DNA of 64,000 nt from Cylindrospermum stagnale PCC 7417 (GTDB lineage: Bacteria; Cyanobacteriota; Cyanobacteriia; Cyanobacteriales; Nostocaceae): NCBI RefSeq assembly GCF_000317535.1, contig NC_019757.1, forward strand, positions 124,001 through 188,000. The letters are read 5' to 3'. The stretch's first letter is position 1. Each line of letters starts with the position of its first letter. Positions 54,785 through 61,561 of the stretch are shown here, piece after piece. The notes under the pieces were generated by a model. The model did no database searches, was not told the DNA's origin, and was given only the letters and a program-made list of their open reading frames with translations. Both the position numbers and the translations under genes were made by a program.

Positions 54785-56938
54785 ATGGCATCTATCCACA
54801 ATTCTCCTGAAGAAAAATTTACAGAAGCTGTTGACGATTGGGATTTAGACAGGTTGTACAAAGACCTCAAATCATCTAAGCAACAGGTAGCACCTCATAA
54901 AACAAAGGGACTAACAGCCATTGAAAAGCTGCATTTGAGAGGCTTGCTTTGCGGTAATAGTCCAGTTGAAATGGCTAAAAAGCTTCACAAGCAGCCTAGA
55001 GGTCTTGAGGCTGATCTTTCTCAAACCCTTTACCGATATGTTGAAAAACTTACAGATAGACCTACTAAAACGGTAAAGAATTGGAGAGATATCTGTGAGT
55101 GGCTGGAAGAAGCTGGATATAAGACTAGTACATCGCACTCAGGCACAAACCCACAACCCCAAAAGTCAAGCCCTGAGAGGGAAATAGCAAGCGATTCTGA
55201 TTTTGTGGGGCGTGAAGAAGATATTGCACAACTCAATAACCTAGTTAACGAAGGTGCAAAGGTTATCCTGATTAAAGCTGAGGGTGGTATTGGTAAAACC
55301 ACCCTGGCTCAAAAATGGTTTGAAATTCAAGGTTTAAAATATCTTGAATTGCGTGTAGGAACGACATCTCAAAACCTCAATTCTGTAGAAGATTGGGTAA
55401 GATTCCAGCTAAAGAACCATTTTGATGAAAATCCAGAGCATAATTTTATGATGATGCTGGAGCAATTTAAAACTAAGCTACAGGAGAAAAAACCCGGAAT
55501 TTTAATTGATAACCTAGAACCAGTGCTTAAAAACGGTCAGTTCATAGAAACCCATAAAAATTATGTAGACTTATTAATACTGTTAGCTGATAAAAATCTA
55601 CAGAGTATTACACTGATAACTACCCGTGAGCAAATTGATGAATCTAAAATATTGCCTTTAACAAGGTTTAAAATTTATGATTTGCAAGAATTAAGTTTAA
55701 AAACATGGCAAGAATATTTTAAAAATAAAGAAATAAATATAGATAATGATTCTCTAAATGCAATATGGCGAAATTATGGGGGTAATGCTGCGGCTATGGA
55801 TCTGCTCACTGCTGATATTTTAAAAGAATCTCAAGGAGATTTAAAAGCATACTGGCAAGATAACAGTGAGGACTTATTAAGACATCGTTCTTTAGAACAA
55901 CTTGTACAATCTCAGTTTGATAAACTCAGAAATGATAATTTACAGGCTTATAAACTTTTATACAGATTAGGATGTTATCGCTATAATTATATTTCTACAA
56001 TACCAGAAGAAGGACTTTTGTGCTTACTCTGGGATGAGCCAAGTGAACGAGGTAAGCGCCGAGTTGTCAGGGAACTCAGAGAGAGTGCATTGGTGAAATT
56101 TCGCGATAACCAATACTATTTGTATCAAGTGATTTGTCAGGAAGCAATAGACAGGATTAAATTACATGGCGAATGGGAGAAATCTCATGGTGAAGCAGGA
56201 ATATTTTGGGGAACTTTTTTATCCGGCATATCTGAAAATTACCAATTTCTAATACCAAAAGTTATTTATACTCAAGGTAATAACAGTCAAGAGCAAATGT
56301 ATCTAAATATAGATAATGCAGAGAAAGCTGCTAATAGTAACCTTAATAAGCTAGAAAATGTTGCCTTGGAAATAGTTTATCATGCTGGAGAGTTTTATCA
56401 TTCAAATTCTTTTGAAGAACTAATACTCCATCCAAAATTATCAAATAACCCTTTTGCAGAAAGTGTAATTCAAATGATATTTGAATATGTTGAATGTTAT
56501 GAAATTTTAGGTATATCACTTAACCAATATGGATTAATTACGCACATCCTAGCAGTATGTGATGAACGAGAATGTTATTTTACAGAAAGTTTAAAGGAAT
56601 TTGAATATTGTCAAAAAAGTTTTGAAATAAGCAAATTGTTTTTTCAAACTGCCTTACTAATCGCTAAGAGAGTTAAACACTATAACTTAGTAAGTAAAGT
56701 TAGTCATTCATTAGCAGAATCTCATTATTATCGAGGAATAAGCTTACATCACTTAGGATTATATTTACATCATTCAAAAATAATAAAAGAGCAACAAAGC
56801 AAAGTTGCTTTTCAGGAAAGCAGGTCTGAATTGGAAAAATCTTTACAAATTTATAATGAAATTCAAGACAATCAAGAAGCAAAGAAAGTTCAACAAGCAA
56901 TTCAAAGTTTATTAATTACTATAGAATATTGCAGTTAA
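54785..56938 (+). CDS. STAND NTPase with VMAP-type N-terminal HTH
   Basis: This 717-aa protein has an N-terminal helix-turn-helix-like domain (about residues 40-118). LTAIEKLHLRGLLCGNSPVEMAKKLH, LEADLSQTLYRYVEKLT and WRDICEWLEEAGY match, from memory, the N-terminal HTH of vWA-MoxR-associated (VMAP) proteins. After a linker comes the ATPase: DFVGREEDIAQLNNLV, then Walker A IKAEGGIGKTTLAQKWF (near 166), Walker B GILIDNLEPVL (near 237) and an Arg sensor ITLITTREQID. The long C-terminal region (about 370-717) is helical and probably a sensor. The 3' part is AT-rich compared with its neighbours. It is probably a conflict-system signalling ATPase. Confidence 0.8.
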   Translation: MASIHNSPEEKFTEAVDDWDLDRLYKDLKSSKQQVAPHKTKGLTAIEKLHLRGLLCGNSPVEMAKKLHKQPRGLEADLSQTLYRYVEKLTDRPTKTVKNWRDICEWLEEAGYKTSTSHSGTNPQPQKSSPEREIASDSDFVGREEDIAQLNNLVNEGAKVILIKAEGGIGKTTLAQKWFEIQGLKYLELRVGTTSQNLNSVEDWVRFQLKNHFDENPEHNFMMMLEQFKTKLQEKKPGILIDNLEPVLKNGQFIETHKNYVDLLILLADKNLQSITLITTREQIDESKILPLTRFKIYDLQELSLKTWQEYFKNKEINIDNDSLNAIWRNYGGNAAAMDLLTADILKESQGDLKAYWQDNSEDLLRHRSLEQLVQSQFDKLRNDNLQAYKLLYRLGCYRYNYISTIPEEGLLCLLWDEPSERGKRRVVRELRESALVKFRDNQYYLYQVICQEAIDRIKLHGEWEKSHGEAGIFWGTFLSGISENYQFLIPKVIYTQGNNSQEQMYLNIDNAEKAANSNLNKLENVALEIVYHAGEFYHSNSFEELILHPKLSNNPFAESVIQMIFEYVECYEILGISLNQYGLITHILAVCDERECYFTESLKEFEYCQKSFEISKLFFQTALLIAKRVKHYNLVSKVSHSLAESHYYRGISLHHLGLYLHHSKIIKEQQSKVAFQESRSELEKSLQIYNEIQDNQEAKKVQQAIQSLLITIEYCS

Positions 56939-56986
56939 TTCATACACAGAAATATATAAATATTTATTTGCGTGCGATCGCCTTTT

Positions 56987-57035
56987 AACCCGCGCAGGCG
57001 GGTTTTGCCTGTGTAGCCGCGAATTCTATTCGCCA
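56987..57035. repeat. Dispersed repeat, third copy
   Basis: The stem AACCCGC-gca-GGCGGGTT is followed by TTGCCTGTGTAGCCGCG and AATTCTATTCGCCA. It is closely related to 42851..42915 and 2529..2578 in this window. It may act as a terminator between the convergent STAND and xisI genes. Confidence 0.82.
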
Positions 57036-57055
57036 AGGCTATTATCGACAAAACG

Positions 57056-57400
57056 CTACCCCACGCCAAAATCTGTAAACTGACGCATATAAGGCGTGTG
57101 GAATCCTAACACAATATCTTCTTTTGACACACCCAACGCCATTAAATCAGCAGCAATATCATCTTCCGTGCCATTCCACTGAATCCAAATCTTGCCATTC
57201 TTAATATCTAGATGTATCACAGGCCCATAAACCCGCTTTCCCTTATCCCAGCCAACATAAATTAGCTGATAATGGTCATGCACCGGATCAAAAATGGTTT
57301 GCATCTCCAATTCCTCATCCTTATTGTGGGATGTTCTGCGTTGAGCATAATCTGTTAATACACGCTGAACATATTCCCGATATTCCTCTAATTTTGCCAT
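57056..57400 (-). CDS. xisI: XisI-family protein
   Basis: This 114-aa protein is of the XisI family, named from the Anabaena fdxN excision element. The family motifs are YREYVQRVLTDYAQ (residues 7-20), DHYQLIYVGWDKGKRVYGPVIHLDI (about 42-66), KIWIQWNGTEDDIA (about 70-83) and LGVSKEDIVLGFH (about 89-101). XisI and XisH affect excision of the fdxN element in Anabaena, but most homologues are found without an XisF recombinase and their usual function is unknown. The start overlaps the end of xisH by 13 bases. Confidence 0.92.
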   Translation of the reverse strand: MAKLEEYREYVQRVLTDYAQRRTSHNKDEELEMQTIFDPVHDHYQLIYVGWDKGKRVYGPVIHLDIKNGKIWIQWNGTEDDIAADLMALGVSKEDIVLGFHTPYMRQFTDFGVG

Positions 57401-57807
57401 TGAACAATCTCCTCTGTTGCTGGATTAAAAATGAGTAGATTGATTTGACTGCGTTGAATTACTGACTTAATAAATGGTGTAGTGAAAAATTCTTCATAGA
57501 TTGTCACTGGTACAGCTAAATATAAAATGCGCTCAGGTTCATAATCTGTTAAAGCATAGCGATAATTAATAAATTGCCCGATCGCTGTGTGAAAATCTGA
57601 TATGGTCGAGGGACTTAAAAAACTTTTGACTTCAACCGCAATCTTTTGATTATCTCGATTTGCCACAATCATTTTCTCAGCAGCTAAATCAATAAACATA
57701 TTGGTGATGCGGTCTACTGCAATGTGTAGCGGGTCATCGGTAATCACCCAGCCATCTTTTTTGAGGGCTGTTTTTACTGCGTCGTGAAATCTATCTTTTG
57801 CTGACAT
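57388..57807 (-). CDS. xisH: XisH-family protein
   Basis: This 139-aa protein is of the XisH family, with a PD-(D/E)XK nuclease-like pattern: MSAKDRFHDAVKTALKKDGW, FIDLAAEKMIVANRDNQKIAVEVKSFL (Asp, Glu and Lys candidates near residues 38-62) and TAIGQFINYRYAL. It overlaps xisI by 13 bases and is first in the pair. No XisF or other site-specific recombinase lies in the window. The gene begins about 70 bases after the last RNA of the Y-RNA array, on the same strand, so some read-through is possible. Confidence 0.92.
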   Translation of the reverse strand: MSAKDRFHDAVKTALKKDGWVITDDPLHIAVDRITNMFIDLAAEKMIVANRDNQKIAVEVKSFLSPSTISDFHTAIGQFINYRYALTDYEPERILYLAVPVTIYEEFFTTPFIKSVIQRSQINLLIFNPATEEIVQWQN

Positions 57808-57877
57808 ATCCCATTTTAGGGAACTTCTTTAAGTATTCTAGCAATGTATGCAGCAGCTAATTCAAAAACAAAAAAAA

Positions 57878-57990
57878 TGGCGGGTACGGGATTTGAACCC
57901 GCTAATCCCCAAATATGGTGGAGACGTTAACCGATAACCCTATATTCTTCGGCCCCGAAAGGCAAGTTACGAACAAGGGAAAACCCGCCA
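57878..57990 (-). ncRNA. Y-RNA-like chimera, unit 1 (downstream of rsr)
   Basis: This is the last RNA of the array. The acceptor-like stem is GGCGGGT/ACCCGCC with discriminator A. The T arm is GCGGG-TTCAAAT-CCCGT. The Y segment is CTTGCC ... GGCCGAAG ... AGGGTTATC, with a GCC/GGC stem and a bulge next to it. The D arm is absent, so the body is only half tRNA-like. A run of eight T follows directly on the minus strand, so its own stem could act as the terminator of the array. Confidence 0.7.
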
Positions 57991-58046
57991 GGAAAGATAA
58001 AGGATAAACTTTCATTTATCCCTCATCCTACAATCTACAGCCAAAC

Positions 58047-59648
58047 TTATAATTCACCATTTGCTAGCATCTGGATGATGCGCGGCATACCAGGATCAAA
58101 TCCTCCGAAATCCCAAGACAGCGGATCTTTAGGATCTACCAAGGTAATCTGGTAAGGTGCAAGACTGATATACACCGCCTTAACATTGGGATTTACCTTT
58201 TTGCGGTACTCCTTCAGCGCTTGACTAGGATGCTTATTCCCGGCCCAGCTTTCCGAGTCAGTCCAAAAGCAGATTACATCTGCTTTAAACTTTTGCTGAA
58301 TCATCCAGTCATAAGCTACAGAAGCATCGGTTCCCCCGAAGTTTTGGTTGCTAGCTTTGCGAACCGCAGAACTAAAACTATCTTTCGCAGTAATATCCAA
58401 GTCCTTAAACTTAGTAGAAAAGCCGCGAATTGCGTAGTTTTTCTCTGCCTTTGCTGTCACCAGTGCCATTGTGGTGGCAATTTCACAACAAGTCAGTCCC
58501 ATATCCGCAACCAAACTACCCATAGAACCAGAAATGTCTACAGCGTGCATGAACACTTTACCTGTGGGTTGCACTACTTCAAAAGACATTTCCACCGCTT
58601 TTTCCAAAATGTCCACAATGCGGGGAACTGGGTTCCAAGTCTTCTGGCTGCGTCCTAATGCTCCTCCAGATTGATAAGTTTTGAGTGCTTTCAAAACATC
58701 AATTGGATGGATGCGTCCTTTACGCAGATGTTCCAAATTGTTGAGAACTGCTTCTACTCGCTGCAAATTAGCAGTTTCATCAGCTCGCAACACCTGCAAC
58801 TGAGTTAGAGAACCCAAGTTACGCAGCATTGCACCGATTGGCATTTCTTGGAATAGCAAATTCCAAGCTTGCTTGTCCATTTTGCCCACAGGTGCAGCCA
58901 TTTCATGGGTTAGGCGTCCTTGAGCAATGGCTTCATGGGTTTGGGTAGGGTTGCGCTTGAGCCACTCATACCACCAAATCTGCGCTAATGCATCTGAGGG
59001 GATGTCTGCTGGCAAATCTGACCAGCCTTTGACTACCCACTCAAATAATTGACGGTGATTTTCTGTTGGTGGGTTGACGTGGAACAACCGCAAAGCATCT
59101 CGGTGAGTGAAGCCTTGACGTTGTTGATATTTCAAGAGTTGATAAGCTAAACCTTTGACATCTTCCCGCGAAAGCCAAGTTTTACCAGCTTCCCGCACGA
59201 CTTTACCAAAACCCCGCAGAGATTTGGTGTAGTTCAGCCATTCGTAGAAGTGGCTACCTGTGCGGATAACTTGGGGGAAGATTTCACCAAATGCCTTTTT
59301 AGCTTCTGGTGCTTCACCCATTGACAGCAGCACCAAAGCAAGGATAGGTGCGCTGTTGTTAATGGCGCGTCCATCGCTAGCATAGAGAATTTCTTCTGCC
59401 ACACGACCGGGATTTTCCGCCACGGCTTGTTTGACAACTGCCACAAAATCTGCGGTTAATTCCTGTTTACCTGCATAGTATGTGCTTTTTGCTGTGCCTA
59501 TTAACAAACAACGGCGCAGCATCTGCCAAATACCAGCATCAAACATAAAGCCGCCGGAACGGCCCTGAATCATCTCTGCTTCCCGTCCAGGGATAGGCTG
59601 AGTTTGTGGTGTGCTGTTTTTGTTTCGGGTAAAGAAATTGTAGTTCAT
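58047..59648 (-). CDS. rsr: Ro60/TROVE-domain protein (Rsr)
   Basis: This 533-aa ring-shaped Ro60 orthologue binds Y RNAs and, in bacteria studied, acts in RNA decay or quality control. The N-terminal TROVE HEAT-like ring spans about residues 15-345 (GGFMFDAGIWQMLRRCLLIGTAKSTYY; RQGFTHRDALRLFH; IGAMLRNLGSLTQL). The C-terminal vWA domain has the MIDAS DISGSMGS near 371, FGGTDAS near 443 and WTDSESW near 465. I chose the ATG at 59648 (MNYNFFTRNKNS) because GGGAGA precedes it; the frame is open 22 codons upstream through a Y-like hairpin. Four Y-RNA-like units lie upstream and one downstream, all on the same strand. Confidence 0.94.
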   Translation of the reverse strand: MNYNFFTRNKNSTPQTQPIPGREAEMIQGRSGGFMFDAGIWQMLRRCLLIGTAKSTYYAGKQELTADFVAVVKQAVAENPGRVAEEILYASDGRAINNSAPILALVLLSMGEAPEAKKAFGEIFPQVIRTGSHFYEWLNYTKSLRGFGKVVREAGKTWLSREDVKGLAYQLLKYQQRQGFTHRDALRLFHVNPPTENHRQLFEWVVKGWSDLPADIPSDALAQIWWYEWLKRNPTQTHEAIAQGRLTHEMAAPVGKMDKQAWNLLFQEMPIGAMLRNLGSLTQLQVLRADETANLQRVEAVLNNLEHLRKGRIHPIDVLKALKTYQSGGALGRSQKTWNPVPRIVDILEKAVEMSFEVVQPTGKVFMHAVDISGSMGSLVADMGLTCCEIATTMALVTAKAEKNYAIRGFSTKFKDLDITAKDSFSSAVRKASNQNFGGTDASVAYDWMIQQKFKADVICFWTDSESWAGNKHPSQALKEYRKKVNPNVKAVYISLAPYQITLVDPKDPLSWDFGGFDPGMPRIIQMLANGEL

Positions 59649-59676
59649 GGCTTTATCTCCCGGCCCTTGCGGGCAA
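59648..59676 (-). promoter_or_regulatory. Leader hairpin of rsr resembling the Y-RNA Ro-binding loop
   Basis: On the minus strand the leader reads GTTGCCC-gcaa-GGGCCGGGAGA before the ATG. The stem GCCC/GGGC (59663..59674) and the following CCG resemble the loop of unit 5 (TGCCC-gcaa-GGGCCGA). The ribosome binding site GGGAGA touches the stem. Rsr binding here could repress its own translation; that is inference. Confidence 0.5.
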
Positions 59677-59684
59677 CGTGAAAA

Positions 59685-59810
59685 GTGGCAGGGCAGGATT
59701 TGAATCTGCGACAACCGGCTTAAAAGGCGATAACCCTAATTCGTTGGCCTTTGCAGGCAAGGGGTGAATAAGGATGTTTTCGGTGCTCTACCAACTGAGC
59801 TACCTGCCAC
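59685..59810 (-). ncRNA. Y-RNA-like chimera, unit 2
   Basis: The tRNA-like body has acceptor GTGGCAGG/CCTGCCAC (8 bp), the T8-A9 pair of linkers, D arm GCTC-AGTTGGTA-GAGC and T arm GCAGA-TTCAAAT-CCTGC (last pair mismatched). In place of the anticodon arm is a Y module. Its outer stem is CCTTATTC/GAATTAGG, its internal loop is asymmetric, and its inner stem TTG-CC/GG-C-CAA has one bulged C and the loop TGCAAA. AGGGTTATC follows. No CCA is encoded; TTTT follows the acceptor stem. It lies just upstream of the rsr leader. Confidence 0.85.
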
Positions 59811-59831
59811 ATGACAATTCAAAATTAAGTT

Positions 59832-59969
59832 TGGTGTAGTGAGGCAGGAGTTGAACCTGCAAGACTTTCGTCGCCAGATCCCGATAAACCTCAATTTGTC
59901 GGCCTTTACAGGCAAGGGTCAATCAAGGTGTTTTATTCTAGTGCGTTTACCAATTTCGCCACCCACTAC
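59832..59969 (-). ncRNA. Y-RNA-like chimera, unit 3 (class II tRNA body)
   Basis: The acceptor GTAGTGGG/CTCACTAC (8 bp, one G-T pair) is followed by A and an encoded CCA (59832..59834). The D arm GCG-AAATTGGTAAA-CGC is of the tRNA-Leu kind, and the T arm is GCAGG-TTCAACT-CCTGC. A long variable arm GAC-gaaa-GTC shows a class II body. The anticodon stem CTAGA/TCTGG (5 bp, one G-T pair) leads to a Y module with CCTTGATT/AATTGAGG, TTG-CC/GG-C-CGA, loop TGTAAA, then GGTTTATC. Confidence 0.86.
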
Positions 59970-59991
59970 AAGAAAATTCAAAATTTAGGTT

Positions 59992-60132
59992 TGGCGCGGA
60001 GAGCAGGAGTTGAACCTGCGACCAGTGAATTAAAGATAACCCTCAATTAGTCGGCCTTTTCAGGCAAGTTTGTAAACTAAGGACTATGGGTTTTACCCCT
60101 TTCAGTGCTCTACCAAACTGAGCTATCCCCGC
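59992..60132 (-). ncRNA. Y-RNA-like chimera, unit 4
   Basis: The acceptor GCGGGGA/TCTCCGC is followed by discriminator G and an encoded CCA (59992..59994). The D arm is GCTC-AGTTTGGTA-GAGC and the T arm GCAGG-TTCAACT-CCTGC. In place of the anticodon arm are an extra hairpin GGG-taaaa-CCC and the Y module: CCTTAGTT/AATTGAGG, TTGCC-tgaaaa-GGCCGA, then AGGGTTATC. The wobble and Watson-Crick changes relative to unit 2 keep the stems paired. Confidence 0.87.
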
Positions 60133-60166
60133 AGAACTATTACAATTCAAAATTCAAATTTAGGTT

Positions 60167-60300
60167 TGGTGTAGCGGAGCAGGAATTTTGCCTGCATCTC
60201 CGGGATTGGAATCAAAGGTGTTTAAGTTATATATGGTAACCCTCGATATGTCGGCCCTTGCGGGCAGGGTGGGCGCTCTAGCGTTTGAGCTATCCGCTAC
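60167..60300 (-). ncRNA. Y-RNA-like chimera, unit 5 (first of the array)
   Basis: The acceptor GTAGCGGA/TCCGCTAC (8 bp) is followed by A and an encoded CCA (60167..60169). The D arm is GCTC-AAACGCTA-GAGC. The T arm has stem GCAGG/CCTGC but an aberrant loop CAAAATT. The Y module is TGCCC-gcaa-GGGCCGA ... AGGGTTACC, with one change from the GGGTTATC consensus and a weaker outer stem. It is the most diverged full-length unit and the first after the promoter. Confidence 0.8.
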
Positions 60301-60332
60301 TGCTGAAAGCTAACTCCTTGATGGACATCCGC

Positions 60333-60364
60333 TTGTAATATACAATGTAGTATACATATTACAA
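60333..60364 (-). promoter_or_regulatory. Palindromic operator candidate over the array promoter
   Basis: The perfect 9-bp inverted repeat TTGTAATAT (60333..60341) and ATATTACAA (60356..60364) is separated by 14 bases and spans the -10 element. This is the size and position expected of a dimeric repressor site. No regulator is known. Confidence 0.5.
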
Positions 60365-60372
60365 ACTGTCAA
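60344..60372 (-). promoter_or_regulatory. Sigma70-type promoter of the Y-RNA/rsr array
   Basis: On the minus strand a perfect TTGACA (60367..60372) stands 17 bases before TACATT (60344..60349). Transcription would start near 60337, about 35 bases before unit 5, and read through units 5-2, rsr and unit 1. Confidence 0.65.
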
Positions 60373-60728
60373 GTGGTTGGCAAGCTAATTTATAGCGGTT
60401 CTCTCTTGGATGCAACACGCGGTAGGGAAAATTGCTGTAACCCTACGAATGGTTTATGCACACAAAAGTATTTTGGATATTCAAAAACTTAATTTTGCCT
60501 GGCTTTGCCCGGTTGCGTTTCTGGGAACTACCCTTTGGTATTTAGAAAAAAACTTTTGCCCATTTATCTGTACAAGGGCAGATAATTTACAGGGTTTCTA
60601 TGGCATAACACTTACTCGGATTAGCTTCTGCTAGCCATTTTGCCAAGACTTTGCCAAAAGATACAAAAAAATGTCCAAATTTTTGCCAAGATAATATATT
60701 ATTTCGCAAAAATTCACTTGGCAAAAAG
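60373..60728. other. Divergent region with TTTGCCAA operator-like motifs
   Basis: No gene is supported. A dispersed repeat (ATTTATAGCGGTTCTC ... near 60389..60421) is also found inverted at 36531..36563. Near the right end are TTTTGCCAAG and TTTGCCAAAAG (60640..60660) and a perfect 11-bp inverted repeat TTTTTGCCAAG (60680..60690) / CTTGGCAAAAA (60717..60727) that ends one base before the next ATG. These look like operator sites for the 60729 gene. Confidence 0.5.
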
Positions 60729-61454
60729 ATGAGTGAAAAACCAATGGAAGATAACGGGAAGGCTTTTCTCGTTCTTCTTTTGCCAATCTCCTTTTTGATT
60801 ATTTTCCTGATTTCTACATGGAAAATTCTGCTGGCGCTAATTGTGTTGCTAGCTTGTTTCAAACTTTGGCAATTGTATCAATGGGAACGATGGTGTCAGC
60901 AAGTTAACCCGATTTTCAATCGATTGATTCAAGAAACCCAGGGCAGAATTACGCCAATGGATTTGGCAATCAAAGGTAATTTTTCTGGGACGCAGGCAAA
61001 ACGTTACCTGGATAGTAAAGCTACGGAATTTGGTGCTAGTCTTCTGGACTCTGAAGATGGGGGTCAGTCGTATTATTTTATGACTGCTAGTATTCTGGGC
61101 GGCATTCTTGATAGTAGTGAGCCGGTGAAAGCACTTGCTGCTCAACCAGTTATCAAAACTGCGCGTTCGCTTTTGGCGCCACCAGAACCAAAGCCACAGC
61201 AGGAGGAACCAGAAACTGAGTCGTTACCTGAAGCTAGCCATGAAGTAAAGCGATCGCTTGAAAATCAGTTGGTCTTTGGCTCTCTGATTCAATCTGAACT
61301 AGCCAAGCGGCTAAATGTTTATTCCAGCACGGTTTATAAGCGGCGCAATGATCCAGATTTTCCAGCTTGGTCTCGCAGCCGAGATCCTGATGGTATCTCC
61401 TGGACATACTCCCAAAAAACTAAGGAGTTTTTCCCTCTGGAACAAGAAGGTTAA
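60729..61454 (+). CDS. Membrane-anchored protein with possible HTH domain
   Basis: This 241-aa protein starts MSEKPMEDNGKAF. Two adjacent helices (about residues 12-30 and 34-52) anchor it in the membrane. The cytoplasmic part has VNPIFNRLIQETQGRITPMDLAIKGNFSGTQAKRYLDS (about 63-100, possibly a winged helix) and a Pro/Glu-rich linker (about 155-175). A C-terminal segment (about 195-240) contains LIQSELAKRLNVYSSTVYKRRNDPDFPAW, like an excisionase or MerR-type HTH. The frame is open from 60651, but that start is a TTG. The gene is divergent from the Y-RNA array, with inverted repeats between them. Regulation of either by this protein is a guess. Confidence 0.62.
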   Translation: MSEKPMEDNGKAFLVLLLPISFLIIFLISTWKILLALIVLLACFKLWQLYQWERWCQQVNPIFNRLIQETQGRITPMDLAIKGNFSGTQAKRYLDSKATEFGASLLDSEDGGQSYYFMTASILGGILDSSEPVKALAAQPVIKTARSLLAPPEPKPQQEEPETESLPEASHEVKRSLENQLVFGSLIQSELAKRLNVYSSTVYKRRNDPDFPAWSRSRDPDGISWTYSQKTKEFFPLEQEG

Positions 61455-61456
61455 AT

Positions 61457-61561
61457 AGGCAATGAGGCAATGAGGCAAGAGGCAAGAGGCAAGAGGCAAG
61501 AGTTGTTAACCAATTACCGATTACTGATTACCGATTACCAATTACCCATTACCCATTACCA
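61457..61561. repeat. Heptamer repeats running into the pyrD 3' end
   Basis: Units of AGGCAAG/AGGCAATG (about 61457..61500) are followed by units of ATTACC(G/C) (about 61508..61561). The latter cover the pyrD stop codon and its last two or three codons on the minus strand, so the repeat has shaped the protein C-terminus (GNG-stop). Confidence 0.85.

Noticed and set aside
57878-60300. Five ordinary tRNA genes, perhaps with introns
   Set aside because: None has an anticodon arm, the inserts share a Y-RNA motif and are far too short and unlike for group I introns, and the units surround a Ro60 gene.
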